The notes beneath the pieces were generated by a model, which had not been told where the DNA came from, made no database searches, and saw nothing but the letters and a program-made list of their open reading frames with translations. The position numbers were made by a program, and so were the translations under genes. Below are positions 1 to 9,736 of a stretch of DNA of 40,747 bases, one piece after another. The stretch covers positions 1 through 40,747 of the forward strand of contig JAUCBJ010006652.1 in the NCBI GenBank assembly GCA_032718475.1. The letters are read 5' to 3'. Each line of letters begins with the position of its first letter. The first letter of the stretch is position 1. Source of the DNA: Nemertoderma westbladi. Its lineage: Eukaryota; Xenacoelomorpha; Nemertodermatida; Nemertodermatidae.

Positions 1-385
1 GAAGACATCTTAATTTGGTGGGTTAAACTGCCAAAGGTCTGAAAGCGCGAACACTGGTCATTGAGGAATCGTTCGTAAAATTATGTATCTCGAAGATTGC
101 TGAAAGGGTCTAACTGATGACGGAAAACTAAGTTGAACTGTGTTTATAACCGTGATTGCACATCTAAGTCCACCCACATCAGCTTTAATGTGCCACAATG
201 TTTAATTAGAACTACCGACAAATACACCCTTGAACCGCAGTGTCGGCAGGGGCAGAGTGAGAACAATATACCGTAGTCTGAGGACCCCTGACCATGTGGC
301 GGGCTTCAGGGGATATAGAGACAGTGACAAACACTGACCGCCATGTGTAACTCTATATAACTGTCATTAAACATATTATGCGATC
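1..385. other. Upstream noncoding stretch
   Basis: No convincing coding region is seen. A short dyad, CCCCTGA and TCAGGGG, lies at about 284-312. A TATA-like CTATATAA lies at about 352-359, some 25 bases before the ATG of the small ORF at 386. It could be promoter or 5' leader for that ORF, but nothing proves it. Confidence 0.3.
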
Positions 386-658
386 ATGGATTTAATAGAG
401 GAAGACCCCGATATTAGAGAGTGGTATAATCAACCGATGCGGGAGCTGCTCGATAGTCTGTTGACAGGAAGCGCTAGTAAACAGACTACGTCGGACGATA
501 CGCGTTATATCGATCCACCGATGAACAAGGAACAACTCAAACGTGAATTTAATTATCGGAGATTCACCGAGTGTTACTGTTGCCACAAAGGTGTTCTTTG
601 CGGTCTTAGTTTACTTATTTTGCTTAATTTAGATTTAAAAACCATATTTCATTGTTAA
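386..658 (+). CDS. Small orphan ORF, 90 codons, unknown function
   Basis: I do not recognise this protein. The ORF starts with ATG followed by G, has a TATA-like element about 30 bases upstream, and is followed by an AATAAA at 692-697, only 34 bases after the stop. The N-terminal 60 residues are charged and rich in Asp, Glu and Arg, beginning MDLIEEDPDIREWYNQ. A Cys cluster CYCCHKGVLC lies near residues 63-72, followed by a hydrophobic LSLLILLNL stretch that could be a tail anchor. Alternatively the true exon ends near a weak AAG/GTGTTC donor after the CCHK residues and the hydrophobic tail is intron read-through. CpG-bearing codons are common in its first two thirds, unlike the AT-rich sequence around it. 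It may be a first exon of a larger gene, a small gene, or a chance ORF. Confidence 0.35.
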   Translation: MDLIEEDPDIREWYNQPMRELLDSLLTGSASKQTTSDDTRYIDPPMNKEQLKREFNYRRFTECYCCHKGVLCGLSLLILLNLDLKTIFHC

Positions 659-691
659 TTAATTTACAAAAATAACTGATTCGGTGGCATA

Positions 692-697
692 AATAAA
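692..697 (+). terminator. AATAAA polyadenylation-like signal
   Basis: AATAAA repeats run from 692 as an AATA microsatellite just after the 386-658 ORF. The signal could serve that ORF, but a microsatellite gives AATAAA by chance. Confidence 0.25.
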
Positions 698-715
698 TAA
701 ATAAATAAATTATAT

Positions 716-2060
716 GGTTATATACGGTATAAATAAATTCCACTTAAAATCCTATCTGTCGATCTAGCGTCATTGTGTCCATGTTTGTTCTAAAGAAGTG
801 GATGTCTCTTTAGACCTCATGGTGATGCTATTGGCCGCTTCCACTGGTCCTCTATAAAAGGTTAACATGATGAAAGACCGGCACTCTTAATTGTATTAAT
901 TTACTAATCCAGTGTCATACTGTAAAACCCGGTCGGACCTTAATTAACCGGAATTATTACGGCTAGAGTTCCGTATAGCACTACATTTTTAAAACAAATA
1001 TCCTTGTTACTATGGCAATGTTGACGAGTTCTAGAACAATAGAAAAGTATTATATACTATTTTAGAACATAAATAAAATTAAAAATATAATGTTCTAGAA
1101 CATGTAGGTAGTTTTTTTTAATTTTAAAAAAGCTAGCAAATTTAAAAAAATATATTTTTAAATAAATTTCTGAATACATTTATATTAATAGTGATTATAG
1201 AGTTTTTGTATACCGATGTAACTAATTCGTGTGCGGTTAATAGTGTCTAGTAGGCAGGCCTATAGTTAGTGAGGTTAAGGCATCTCGGTGCCCTCTCGGT
1301 GTCAGACTAATGGCGCGACATCTCCCTGCACTAAATTAATTATTCAATGGTCTAGGCTCGTCCATCCACATACCCATCCCATCCCATACAATCCATGAAC
1401 CTCCATGTGGTACTGTATGTAGTTCTCTTTCTACCAATACAGCCCATGTCCGCAATGTTACGCCCTGGGGTCTCTCTCATCTACCTGATATCAGACATAC
1501 AGGCGCACCACACACAAAGCCTTTGTCGGTCTCAGCAAGTTACCCTCCTGCTGTGTGATCTATAAGATAACTCGCCATAACCTGCCAATCAGATGACTTG
1601 AACAAATTTGTTCACATGTGATCACATTGGATGAAATCTGCTTTTTCTGGTGGCCTGTACTGTAGCTGAAATATTTAAAAAAAATGTGTCAATTTTTGGT
1701 CAAAAATGGAAAAATCTGTCAAAATTTTGAAAAACTTTTTTTTAATACTTTTTTTAACATGAAAATTTATCAAAATTCGCATGCCATTGTGCACAAATGA
1801 TGAAATTTTGGACACTTGATGACCATCCCTCCTAAAAGCATTAAAAAAAATAATTGCACAAATTACGTTAATTAGTTAAGAAATTATAAATTTAGAAAAA
1901 AAATTGAAATTTTTTCCACCTATTATTAGTAGGCCTATACAAGTGTGCAAAACATCAATTAATTTGGATAAAATCCAGTTTCCGAAATAAGGGGATGAAA
2001 ATTTTTAGTTAATTAGTGAACAACCCCCTTAAGGTACCTTTTAAAGGAAAGTACAGTAGG
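716..2060. other. AT-rich noncoding stretch
   Basis: No coding region is visible. The segment 1020-1105 carries GTTCTAGAAC-type palindromes embedded in poly-A and poly-T, the same words found in the arms of the 12.7-14.5 kb palindrome. 1670-1760 is low-complexity sequence built of AAAATTTTTG words. Confidence 0.4.
1900..2015 (+). repeat. Dispersed repeat, copy 1
   Basis: This stretch, from TTTTTTCCACCTATT through AATAAGGGGATGAAAATTTT to TTAGTTAATTAGT, is matched with substitutions at about 20555-20662. Both copies run in the same order and orientation. It looks like the end of a dispersed repeat family; class unknown. Confidence 0.5.
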
Positions 2061-2067
2061 TTATAAT

Positions 2068-2098
2068 GGCAGGCTTTTCTAACCAAAACAATAAATTA
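2068..2098 (+). repeat. Short dispersed repeat shared with 18.3 kb
   Basis: A block reading GGTTATAATGGCAGG followed by TTCTAACCAAAACAATAAA recurs at about 18305-18342 with few changes, preceded in both places by a purine-rich GGAAA run. It is probably the remnant of one repeat family. Confidence 0.4.
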
Positions 2099-2267
2099 AA
2101 TTTAGGAACACAGTTTACAGTATAATTTTAACTTCTAGGTACTAACACGTACCGGTAAACAGTACATATACTTCCAAATCATGGTACCATTTTAACTAAT
2201 TTCAAATTTCCCGCCCGGTCGGAGTATTTACTTTATCAAATTATTGCTCTGCGACATTAGTCTCTAG

Positions 2268-2384
2268 ACATAGTCTATGCCTCAGTGCCTCAGTGAGGCA
2301 TAGTCTGTGCCTCAGTGAGGCATAGTCTGTGCCTCAGTGAGGCATAGTCTGTGCACCAGTGCCTCAGTGAGGCATAGTCTGTGT
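2268..2384 (+). repeat. 22-bp tandem repeat with internal palindrome
   Basis: About four and a half units of GCCTCAGTGAGGCATAGTCT plus two bases follow one another, with one interrupted unit near 2351-2361. The first half of each unit, GCCTCAGTGAGGC, is self-complementary, so each unit can form a small hairpin. Confidence 0.85.
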
Positions 2385-2439
2385 CAGGTCTTAAATGAGA
2401 GTCTTACAAATTCGAACGTCAACGAACAAATTCGAAGGT

Positions 2440-2530
2440 TACTGTTCCACCTTGGTGTAGGGTTGCGTTGAATTCACATCTCCCGCATGTCATGGGTTCG
2501 ATCCCCGCATGAACCAGGGCAGTTTTCGTT
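2440..2530 (+). repeat. tRNA-derived SINE fragment, copy 1
   Basis: A box A-like TGGTGTAGGG (2453-2462) and a box B-like GGTTCGATCC (2495-2504) are spaced as in a tRNA gene, but the rest does not close into a cloverleaf. The same arrangement, flanked by CACCTTGGTGT on the left and CAGGGCAGTTTTC on the right, recurs at 17257-17340. Two diverged copies with pol III-like boxes indicate a tRNA-derived SINE family rather than a functional tRNA. Confidence 0.6.
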
Positions 2531-2620
2531 CGGTCAGCAATAGGCCTAACTTTGCAAAATGCATTATTATTGCCTTGTAACCAATTCATGGTTACTATAT
2601 TGTTTTCATTTGAGACATTT

Positions 2621-3042
2621 CGCCCTCTAGCGGCAGACTGAGGAACTTCAGACTACTCTGTGACTCTGCAAAAGATATAGCCCATATTGTAATAGATACT
2701 GACTGGGGGGTCAAAATTAAGTAATAATATATCTAAATAAGTCTCAAACATCTTGCCTCATGGCTCGCCCCTTAGAACTCTCAGGCAATATACTGTAACT
2801 TCATAGTTTTGCGGATTGTAAATAACAAAGCTAGAGAAGATGTTAATTTTCAACTAATACGCCCTCTAGCGGCAGACAGGGGAACTTCAGACTACTCTGA
2901 CTCCGCAAAAGATATGGCCTATGCCATAGTAGATGCCGACTGGGGGTCAAAATTAAGTAATAATATATCTAAATAAGTCTCAAACATCTTGCCTCATGGC
3001 TCGCCCCTCAGAACTCTTAAACAATATGGCTTCATAGTTTTT
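2621..3042 (+). repeat. Tandem duplication, two units of about 185 bp with a 240-bp period
   Basis: Unit 1 (2621-2810) and unit 2 (2860-3042) both start at CGCCCTCTAGCGGCAGAC, share GACTCTGCAAAAGATAT-like sequence and then a nearly identical block with AATAATATATCTAAATAAG and CATCTTGCCTCATGGCTCG, and end with CTTCATAGTTTT. Diverged relatives of the leading TAGCGGCAGACTGG segment occur at about 17190 (beside SINE copy 2) and more weakly at about 17660. The segment may belong to the SINE family. Confidence 0.8.
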
Positions 3043-3660
3043 AAGGAAAACTGGTAAACGAGATTTGTTAATTACACATACCTCGCAGTCTTAAGTAATT
3101 AATTATACAGTAGGTTAGATCGTTTTGAGAATAGGACCATTGGAAACAGCGCCCTCGATAACCTCAGTACAAAGAAAATTAATAAAGATTAACAGGATAT
3201 AGCTTGTTATTATAAAACTTAAATTATAATACAGAACATTTAGGGTTGTAAATAAAAACAAATTAAATTGAAGATAAACTGTATATATAAACTTATGTAT
3301 TAAAAGAGGGCCTTATTTAATTATACAGTATACTGAAAATGATTAGCGATACCATAATTAGATTATCGATAGGGATGCGGCTTCCTTAAATGAGGCAATC
3401 CTGACGCAGCACAAAGAATTTTAAGAGGGGCCCCCGATAAATTGCTCATTCATGCGTAACTGGTAACCTAGGCGATAGCTTGTCTTAAGTTTAGGCCCTT
3501 TGCTAACAATAACTCCAAAACAGTTACCAGTAAGGGAGCTGTATACCCTAGGGCTAAATAAGGCTGCAAGTCTATGGTTAGATGGTTCCAATAATGACGT
3601 CATTAGCATCGGTGTGTAATATATAAACTGTTCATTGTTAAAGCTAAAAATAGAAACCAA
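3043..3660. other. Noncoding stretch
   Basis: There is no convincing gene. Another CGCCCTC word occurs at about 3150. The minus-strand ORF at 3421-3660 has no recognisable motif. Confidence 0.3.
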
Positions 3661-3775
3661 TATATAAAGTACAAATAAATAATTTATATAAAATTAAATA
3701 CAAATAAATAAAAATAAATACAATTAAATAAATTAAAATTAAATACAAATAAATAAGTATTAATAAATAAAAGAG
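3660..3775. repeat. AAATA/AAATAC low-complexity microsatellite
   Basis: Repeated AAATA, AAATACAAATA and AAATTAAATA words form an imperfect microsatellite. Confidence 0.7.
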
Positions 3776-3805
3776 CCGCGGTGTCACTTATGACACCCTC
3801 TTGGT

Positions 3806-4074
3806 CCTCTAGGCGACAGTTGGACCCCACTGACACCGTTGCGTATAGGATTGATTAATTAGGATAATCAAATAAACCCTAATTAGGAGTTGTAAGACAC
3901 CTATTAGGGTATAATTGTACTAATTAATTGATGACACCTGTCAATTAGGGTATAATTAGCCTAATTAGGAGGTGTCACCCAGACAGTCTGGCGCCAATGA
4001 CACCCATAGGGTGACATTGGGTGTCACCCAGACAGTCTGGCGCCAGTCAGTTAGGTCCAACTGTCGCCGAGAGG
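3806..4074. mobile_element. Short inverted-repeat element (MITE-like), 269 bp
   Basis: The left end, CCTCTnGGCGACAGTTGG plus ACC (3806-3826), is repeated in inverted orientation at 4054-4074 with 20 of 21 positions matching. Weaker inverted similarity continues outward. The interior holds a 49-bp-period direct duplication starting GTGTCACCCAGACAGTCTGG at 3972 and 4021, and several TAATTAGG words. No protein is encoded and I could not fix a target-site duplication, so the superfamily is open. Confidence 0.65.
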
Positions 4075-5660
4075 AGGAAGACCCTACTACTTATAACTGA
4101 AACTGTAATTTTAGCAGATTCAAAACTGTAACTGAAACTGAAATACTAAATTTTTAATACTGAAATTGTAACTGACCTGAAATCCGTAATTATTGATTCA
4201 GTTCTCAACACTTTTCAGATCCGATAATGAAGTGAAACGGAGAAACATTCTCAGCTCTTCCGATTGCGGTAAGGTAGGTTTCCCTCAAGGGATGCAAATC
4301 GAAAAACAACGAGTTGATAGAAATATCAAACTATATAATAATCACTGTGGTAATAAATTCCATAAAATATATAGGATAGTTATTAAAGTCGAAAACAGCA
4401 CAACAGATAAAAATATAGCAGATTAGTGAGCAGCTTAAAAAAATCATTTTAGCAGCTTAAAAAAAAGATGTGGTTAGAGCTTAAAACCAGGTTACAGTTG
4501 AAAATCACACATAATTATTTCTCAGGAAAAGTTAATTTGACAAAGAATAATTTGACGATTTGAATTCTATGCTGCATTATTCCGAGTATAATGCATCAGT
4601 TATTGTAGAAATTGTGATCAATTTAGTAGATCTATAGAGAATCAATCATAACATCATAAAAATATACTTCAAAATCAGTTAATAACACAAATAATTCAAC
4701 TCAAATAGTAACCAATTAATAATATATGATAATTAATAATCAATTAACCAAGCAAGTGGAGCGTGTTTAAATTACATAATAATGAAATGGTCAGTTAAGA
4801 ATTACCAATAAGAAAACATGTAGTGAAGTTATGAAGAGGTGCGGTTATAGTGTAACAAACATTATCTGTGTGTTACACAATTATAATATTATATACATGT
4901 AGAAACACTAAACAGTTAGAGGTAATTTAAGAAAAAAACATAAAGTTATCTTGTGAATGTAGGCTTATATAATTAATTATGTAATTAAATTAAAGCACAA
5001 ATAAATTGCATATATGCGACTGGATTGGATATAAACTATGTAATACCATAATATAATATGTATTTAAATGTTCAACTTAATAAAACAACTTGTCTGTAAT
5101 AAAACATAAAAAACATCAAATAAACAATAACATAATAAGGATTAATAACTCTAAGTAACCGTAAACTGTAGCGGCAATGATACAGAACTGTTATTAATAA
5201 TTGCGGTAGCACCTTCAAAAGAATACAAAATATGCTAAACATAAAAAAAAACAAAAAAAAAACAAAGTCTTAAGCAGAAATACAACATAAACCCACACAC
5301 GTAGTGTACAGTATGTATATATTGCAGCGCTGCATATTTCAATGCACTCACACAAAATCCATTAAAATAATTCTAAATAAATGAAATCTGATCAAAAATA
5401 ATAAAATTTAAAATATACAAAGAAAGATTAACTATAATTAATTATAAGTATAGATCAGTCTATAGTGTACTGATACATGAGTAGTATTAATATTATGTTG
5501 ACGACAGTGTGGTTAGATATAAAATTGTTGTAATATATAATTAAAAATTGAAATTATAATTCAACTACTACTATTAGTATCTTAAAAGTAACATCTATGA
5601 AAAAAATTATAGAAAAATCCAGTAATCTATAATTCTATATAATACAATTTCTGGGCCTAT
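4075..5660. other. AT-rich noncoding stretch before the ELAV-like gene
   Basis: There is no recognisable protein. ORFs here (for example 4193-4426) lack family motifs and have AT-driven composition. ACTGAAACTG words repeat at 4095-4170, and poly-A runs occur at about 5245-5264. The part next to 5667 should contain the 3' UTR of the minus-strand gene, but I see no clear AATAAA close to its stop. Confidence 0.35.
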
Positions 5661-5666
5661 TTCAGT

Positions 5667-6713
5667 TCAATCTAATTCATGTTTAGTGCGAATTAGAGGG
5701 GTTTTAAATGAGACCTGAAGAACTCGGTTGTTAAACCGGAATCCGTTTAGAGCGGAAACGGCGCTGAAAGCTTCCCACTGGTTTCGCATTCTAACAAATC
5801 CGTAACCTCGGCATTTATTAGTCGCGTAGTCGTTAATGAGACGAACGGATGTGACTGCCCCAAAGGGACCGAATAATTCCCACAAACTCTCAGAACTAGC
5901 GTCAGGGACCAGGTTGTATACAAAGAGGCAAAAATCATTGGGTGGAGGGGAACAAGTGCGTTGGATACTCTGTGTGGGGGTAGGGGAGTAAGCGGTTTGT
6001 AATCCGTGGAATGGAGGGGAATAAGAGCGTTGGATTCCTTCTGATGGTGGCGAATAAGAACGATCAATACTCCTGAACGGAGGGGAATTATAACCTGGGA
6101 AGACTTGTGGGTACTTGGACCCGATAACCGATGTGAGGTCGGTGTTTATCCAAGAATGGGCTGTTCGATCTGGGGATGACTGGAGCGGATCTGTTTGGTT
6201 AGCGTGTTTCACGCTGATTGGCGAAAGACTCTCCTCCGTTCTGTGTCCATCCATTCGCGCCATGGCCGTATCTGCCTCAGTTTTCTGATCGTAACGAATG
6301 AAACCAACGCCACGCGATAGTCGAGTAACCTTATCGTACAAAATCTTGCATGTTATTATGGTCCCGAAAGGAGAGAACAAATCCTCTAACTGAGCTTGTT
6401 TCATGGTTCGAGGTAGGTTACTAATGTACAGATTAGCTCCTTTAATGTTGTGGTTGCTGGGTCGAGAATGCGACACTTTAATCTTTTTATTTCCAACTTG
6501 TATTGTATCTAAAGTTTTTATAGCTCGGTCAGCGTCTTTTTCTCGGAAGTACTTGACAAAAGCGTACCCCATACTATTTCCGGTCGACCTGTTCCTGATA
6601 AGTTTACAACATTCTACTTCTCCGACAAACTGAAATATTTTCTTTATATCAATTTCGTTTATGTTTTGGGGTAAGTAATTGACAATAAGATTTGTTCTAG
6701 TACTTAACGCCAT
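5667..6713 (-). CDS. ELAV/Hu-family RNA-binding protein, three RRMs, intronless
   Basis: This 348-residue protein has the ELAV layout. RRM1 has RNP2 LIVNYL (9-14) and RNP1 MGYAFVKY (48-55). RRM2 follows directly with RNP2 LYISNLPRTM (95-104) and RNP1 RGVGFIRY (134-141). A hinge spans about 175-258, and RRM3 has RNP2 LFVYNL (263-268) and RNP1 RGYGFVRM (302-309). TNLIVNYLPQN and ANLYISNLPRTM are signatures of ELAV rather than of other RRM proteins. The family binds AU- and U-rich elements in mRNA and controls stability, splicing and translation. The length matches normal ELAV proteins. The hinge is unusual, with four units of about 11-12 residues around RSYSPP (Ser-Tyr-Ser-Pro-Pro) that could be phosphorylated. 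The ATG is followed by G. The whole frame is uninterrupted, so this may be a retrogene; no poly-A tail or target duplication was seen. Some RRM1 positions, such as ECCKLIRNRSTGNS, are diverged from canonical ELAV, consistent with a fast-evolving paralogue. Confidence 0.88.
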   Translation of the reverse strand: MALSTRTNLIVNYLPQNINEIDIKKIFQFVGEVECCKLIRNRSTGNSMGYAFVKYFREKDADRAIKTLDTIQVGNKKIKVSHSRPSNHNIKGANLYISNLPRTMKQAQLEDLFSPFGTIITCKILYDKVTRLSRGVGFIRYDQKTEADTAMARMDGHRTEESLSPISVKHANQTDPLQSSPDRTAHSWINTDLTSVIGSKYPQVFPGYNSPPFRSIDRSYSPPSEGIQRSYSPPFHGLQTAYSPTPTQSIQRTCSPPPNDFCLFVYNLVPDASSESLWELFGPFGAVTSVRLINDYATNKCRGYGFVRMRNQWEAFSAVSALNGFRFNNRVLQVSFKTPLIRTKHELD

Positions 6714-6922
6714 CGATATTTTATCCAGAGATGAGACACTACTGAGTTAGGTAGGCCTACAGCATTCATTAGATAGATGTACAAAATTCCAGATCCAGAT
6801 TATAAGGTTTATCAGGACTATGTTGATTGCTGAATTTTACAGAACTGAATAACTGGTGGATATTTAAGACATTATGAATTAAAACTGTAAAATAATATAT
6901 ACTAAGTACCGTTACCGTACTG

Positions 6923-7524
6923 CACCATGACCTGGAATAGGCCTCCAGTGTCTTTATTCAGGTACATTTTGTTAATGCATAAGTGGCTACGTAATAGTAT
7001 GATTAAAGAAATAGGCTATTGCATTGTTACCAAGCTACGTATGGGATAGGCCCCTAAACAATAATGTTCAAGAATATTATGAACTTATTGAAATAGAATA
7101 AAATAGCCTAGCGCAGGTGCAAAATCATGTAACATTTGAACGCTCATATCTCAGCAATTTCGTAACCAAATTCAAATGTTCTTACATATTTGGAATCCTT
7201 GCATGGCCAGCTCTCTAATAAATCAACTAAATACCAACAAATACTGTAGTAGGCCTACCAACAACTCAGTATAATTTTGAAGAATAAATGCGGTGTAACT
7301 GGTGAAATTTCGCAGAGACACTTTTTTCAAACGCTTGTAGCTAAAGAATAACAGCGAAAATAAAAATTCTGGCTCACCCAGCAAGGCGGGGGGGGGGGGG
7401 GGGGGTGAAACATCTCTGTTTCAAATTTCATGCAACCTCATCAAGATTTGTAGAAATATTTTTTTTGGGGGGGGGGGGGTGTGGCATGTACAAGAATAAA
7501 GACACTATATTCCAGGACATGGTG
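6923..7524. mobile_element. Non-autonomous inverted-repeat element, 602 bp, same family as the 12.7-14.5 kb palindrome
   Basis: The ends CACCATGACCTGGAATA (left) and the inverted CACCATGTCCTGGAATATAG (right) form terminal inverted repeats that continue, with a small insertion on the left, through AGTGTCTTTATTC. The interior matches the outer parts of the long palindrome, including AACGCTCATATCTCAGC, ACACTTTTTTCAAACGCTTG and AAAATAAAAATTCTGGCTC. Runs of 18 G (7388-7405) and 13 G (7467-7479) lie inside the right half. No protein is encoded and no clear target duplication is visible. Confidence 0.65.
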
Positions 7525-8480
7525 TAAGAGTCAGATAGTATATTCTACCACAGGCTACCAGATAACTTGGAATACAAAGCAAAAAAGTGAGTGGGCAGGT
7601 AAGCAACAGATTGTAATAATGCTGTTATGTTACTAAAACTGAATGGATTTATTTCATTTTCTTGGGTTGTTTTGGTTTACAGGTTTAAGCCTGTTTGACA
7701 GTAATGGGAACATGTGCGTGCAATCAGGCAATTGTTGATTGTACCCCGGACTGGGCAGCCGGGCCCGGTCTGCCGGTTAAAAAGGTGAAACATACCAGTA
7801 CCGTCCGATCCTAACAACGCAAACCTGCAACGGCAACCACCTTGGTACCGGTATACTGGTATAACATTGTACTGCTGTACTGTACAACAGTTGCACAGTA
7901 ACGCCAGAACGCAGTAACAGTGTAGGCCTCTTCCATGTATTTCTGTATTAGTCTGTCCGTCCCATATTAAAGGTAGGCCAACCTATAACTACAACAGCGG
8001 TAGCGGTAGGCCTCTTCCATATGTATTAGTCTGTCCTGTAGCTGTCAGCAGTCCGATATTGTACAGTAGGCCCATAACTTTGCTTAGAGGTTTCTTGTTG
8101 TACTGTATGTATGCATACTTATAGTACGTAGGCATACTTATAGTATGTAGACCCCCACCCCCCCCCCCCCCCCCACCCGTAGTTTTAGCCCCTGTAGGCC
8201 TACAGTAGTACTCATTTCCCAAAGTTACTGCAGTAGTTATATGTTGTCATTTTTTATCTCACCTGGCCACGCAGTACCAATACATATTATAAAGCATGTG
8301 GTATTTTTATTAAATTGCACGTGTGCATGGTGATATTTTCACACTGTTTCTTACGCCTCCTGGTCGAATTTGTTTAATTCGCTATAATACGCCATTTAAA
8401 ACTCTACTGATATACTGTAGCAGTTAATTACCGGTAACTGCTACAGTAGGCCCTACACTTATTAATGGTAAAAAAATCAT
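7525..8480. other. Noncoding stretch with poly-C tract
   Basis: No gene is visible. There is a 17-base C run at 8158-8174. Several TACTGTA, TAGGCCTAC and ACCGGTA words occur. Short dyads such as CTGTAGCAGTTA with TAACTGCTACAG lie at about 8416-8446. Confidence 0.4.
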
Positions 8481-8935
8481 TCAGTCAAAATATAACAAAG
8501 GCATACATTTTATGACATGCATCAACATTATTTCAATGTTTATTTTACTATATTCTAGAATATTAAATCGCCTTTTTTCGATAATAATTAATAAAATATA
8601 AATAAAACAATAATAAAATATATATAATAATAAAATAATATAATATATATAATAATAAAATAATATAATATAATAATAAAATATCATAAAAAATAATCAA
8701 CTATCATTAATAATTAATAAGATTAATTAAATTAATTAAAAGCTTGAAATTAATATTCTAGATAATAAAATCATCAGAACTTGATTTACTTCTAAAATCG
8801 ATAACATTTTTTTGGTGAAATCGTAAACGGCTTTCATATTCGATTCGGAATATCAAGTATATTTAAAAAAAAAATAAAATAAAATGGACACGTTTTTTAA
8901 CAGTTTACAGTGTAGCGAAATAATAAAAAAATAAA
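8481..8935. repeat. AT-rich simple sequence
   Basis: AATAATAAAATATATA-type simple sequence covers 8580-8720 and is followed by poly-A. Minus-strand ORFs rich in Ile and Tyr here are composition artefacts. Confidence 0.6.
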
Positions 8936-8939
8936 AAAC

Positions 8940-9182
8940 CTGCGGGAAACATTCGTAACACATTCGTAACGCATTCGTATTGCGTGGGAAACATTCGTAT
9001 AAGATTATAGGGACGCATTCGTATAATGTGCGGGATTCGAAAAAGGTTCGTATTAGATTCGATATGCGAATAAAGGATGCGTATTTGGTTCGGTTTTCGC
9101 ATTCGTATCGCATGGTTCATCTATGTAACATTTGTGAATGCGTGAAATATGCGCCGTCCCATGCGTTACGAATGCGGATTTT
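8940..9182. repeat. Cluster of ATTCGTA motifs
   Basis: At least six copies of ATTCGTA, plus variants GGTTCGTATT and inverted TTACGAATGC, lie within 240 bases at irregular spacing. GCATTCGTAACGCA near the left end (8970-8983) and the inverted TGCGTTACGAATGC near 9161-9174 suggest a degenerate inverted-repeat element. No protein is encoded. Confidence 0.5.
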
Positions 9183-9652
9183 TTACTGGGATTACCTCGA
9201 CTTATTATAGACTCTGTACATTGCTGACAACTTTCACCCAAGGCGGCCTACCATTCACCCTACACGTCAGCACGTGCTGTGCACCTACACCCTACATGTA
9301 CAGATGTAGGCTACACCAGTGGGCCTACACTAACCTATGACGATGACGTAGACTCTACGATGCTATGTACGGTAGGCTACCAAGGCTGCAAGGCCTAGCC
9401 TCTACAGCTCTATGCATGACGCAAAACAGCAAAAGATATACCCGATATTACCGCTTACCTATGTACAGATGTAGTATACCTCAACCAGCAGATTACTGCT
9501 ATTGCATTTTTTTAGCTTTTTTTTTACACAATTATTGCATACCGGACCGGTAGGCCTATTGCACAACCAGTCAGCGTTCGAGTTGCTGTTAGTTAGCCGT
9601 ACCGGTAGGCCTGGGCTACTGTATTAAAAAGCACCGCACCGGTAGTTCTGAG
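9183..9652. other. Noncoding leader region of the CHMP6 gene
   Basis: No other gene is seen. ACCGGTAGGCCT occurs at about 9547 and again at about 9601. The part closest to 9658 is probably promoter and 5' UTR, without a clear TATA box. Confidence 0.35.
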
Positions 9653-9736
9653 ATGATATGGGAGCTTGGTTCAGTAAGAGCAAATCTACTAACTCCAACA
9701 AGTCGAGAGTTACAGAACAGGACAAAGCTGTCCTAG
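9653..9736 (+). other. Overlapping upstream ORF at the CHMP6 start
   Basis: An ATG at 9653, five bases before the CHMP6 ATG and in another frame, opens 27 codons that end at TAG 9734-9736 inside the CHMP6 coding region. If the transcript starts upstream, scanning ribosomes would meet this ATG first. It could reduce CHMP6 translation. This is inferred from position only. Confidence 0.4.

Noticed and set aside
2440-2530. Functional tRNA gene
   Set aside because: Boxes A and B are present but the cloverleaf does not close, and a second diverged copy shows it is a SINE.
8481-8687. Membrane-like Ile/Tyr-rich minus-strand ORF
   Set aside because: Pure AT simple sequence; hydrophobicity comes from composition.
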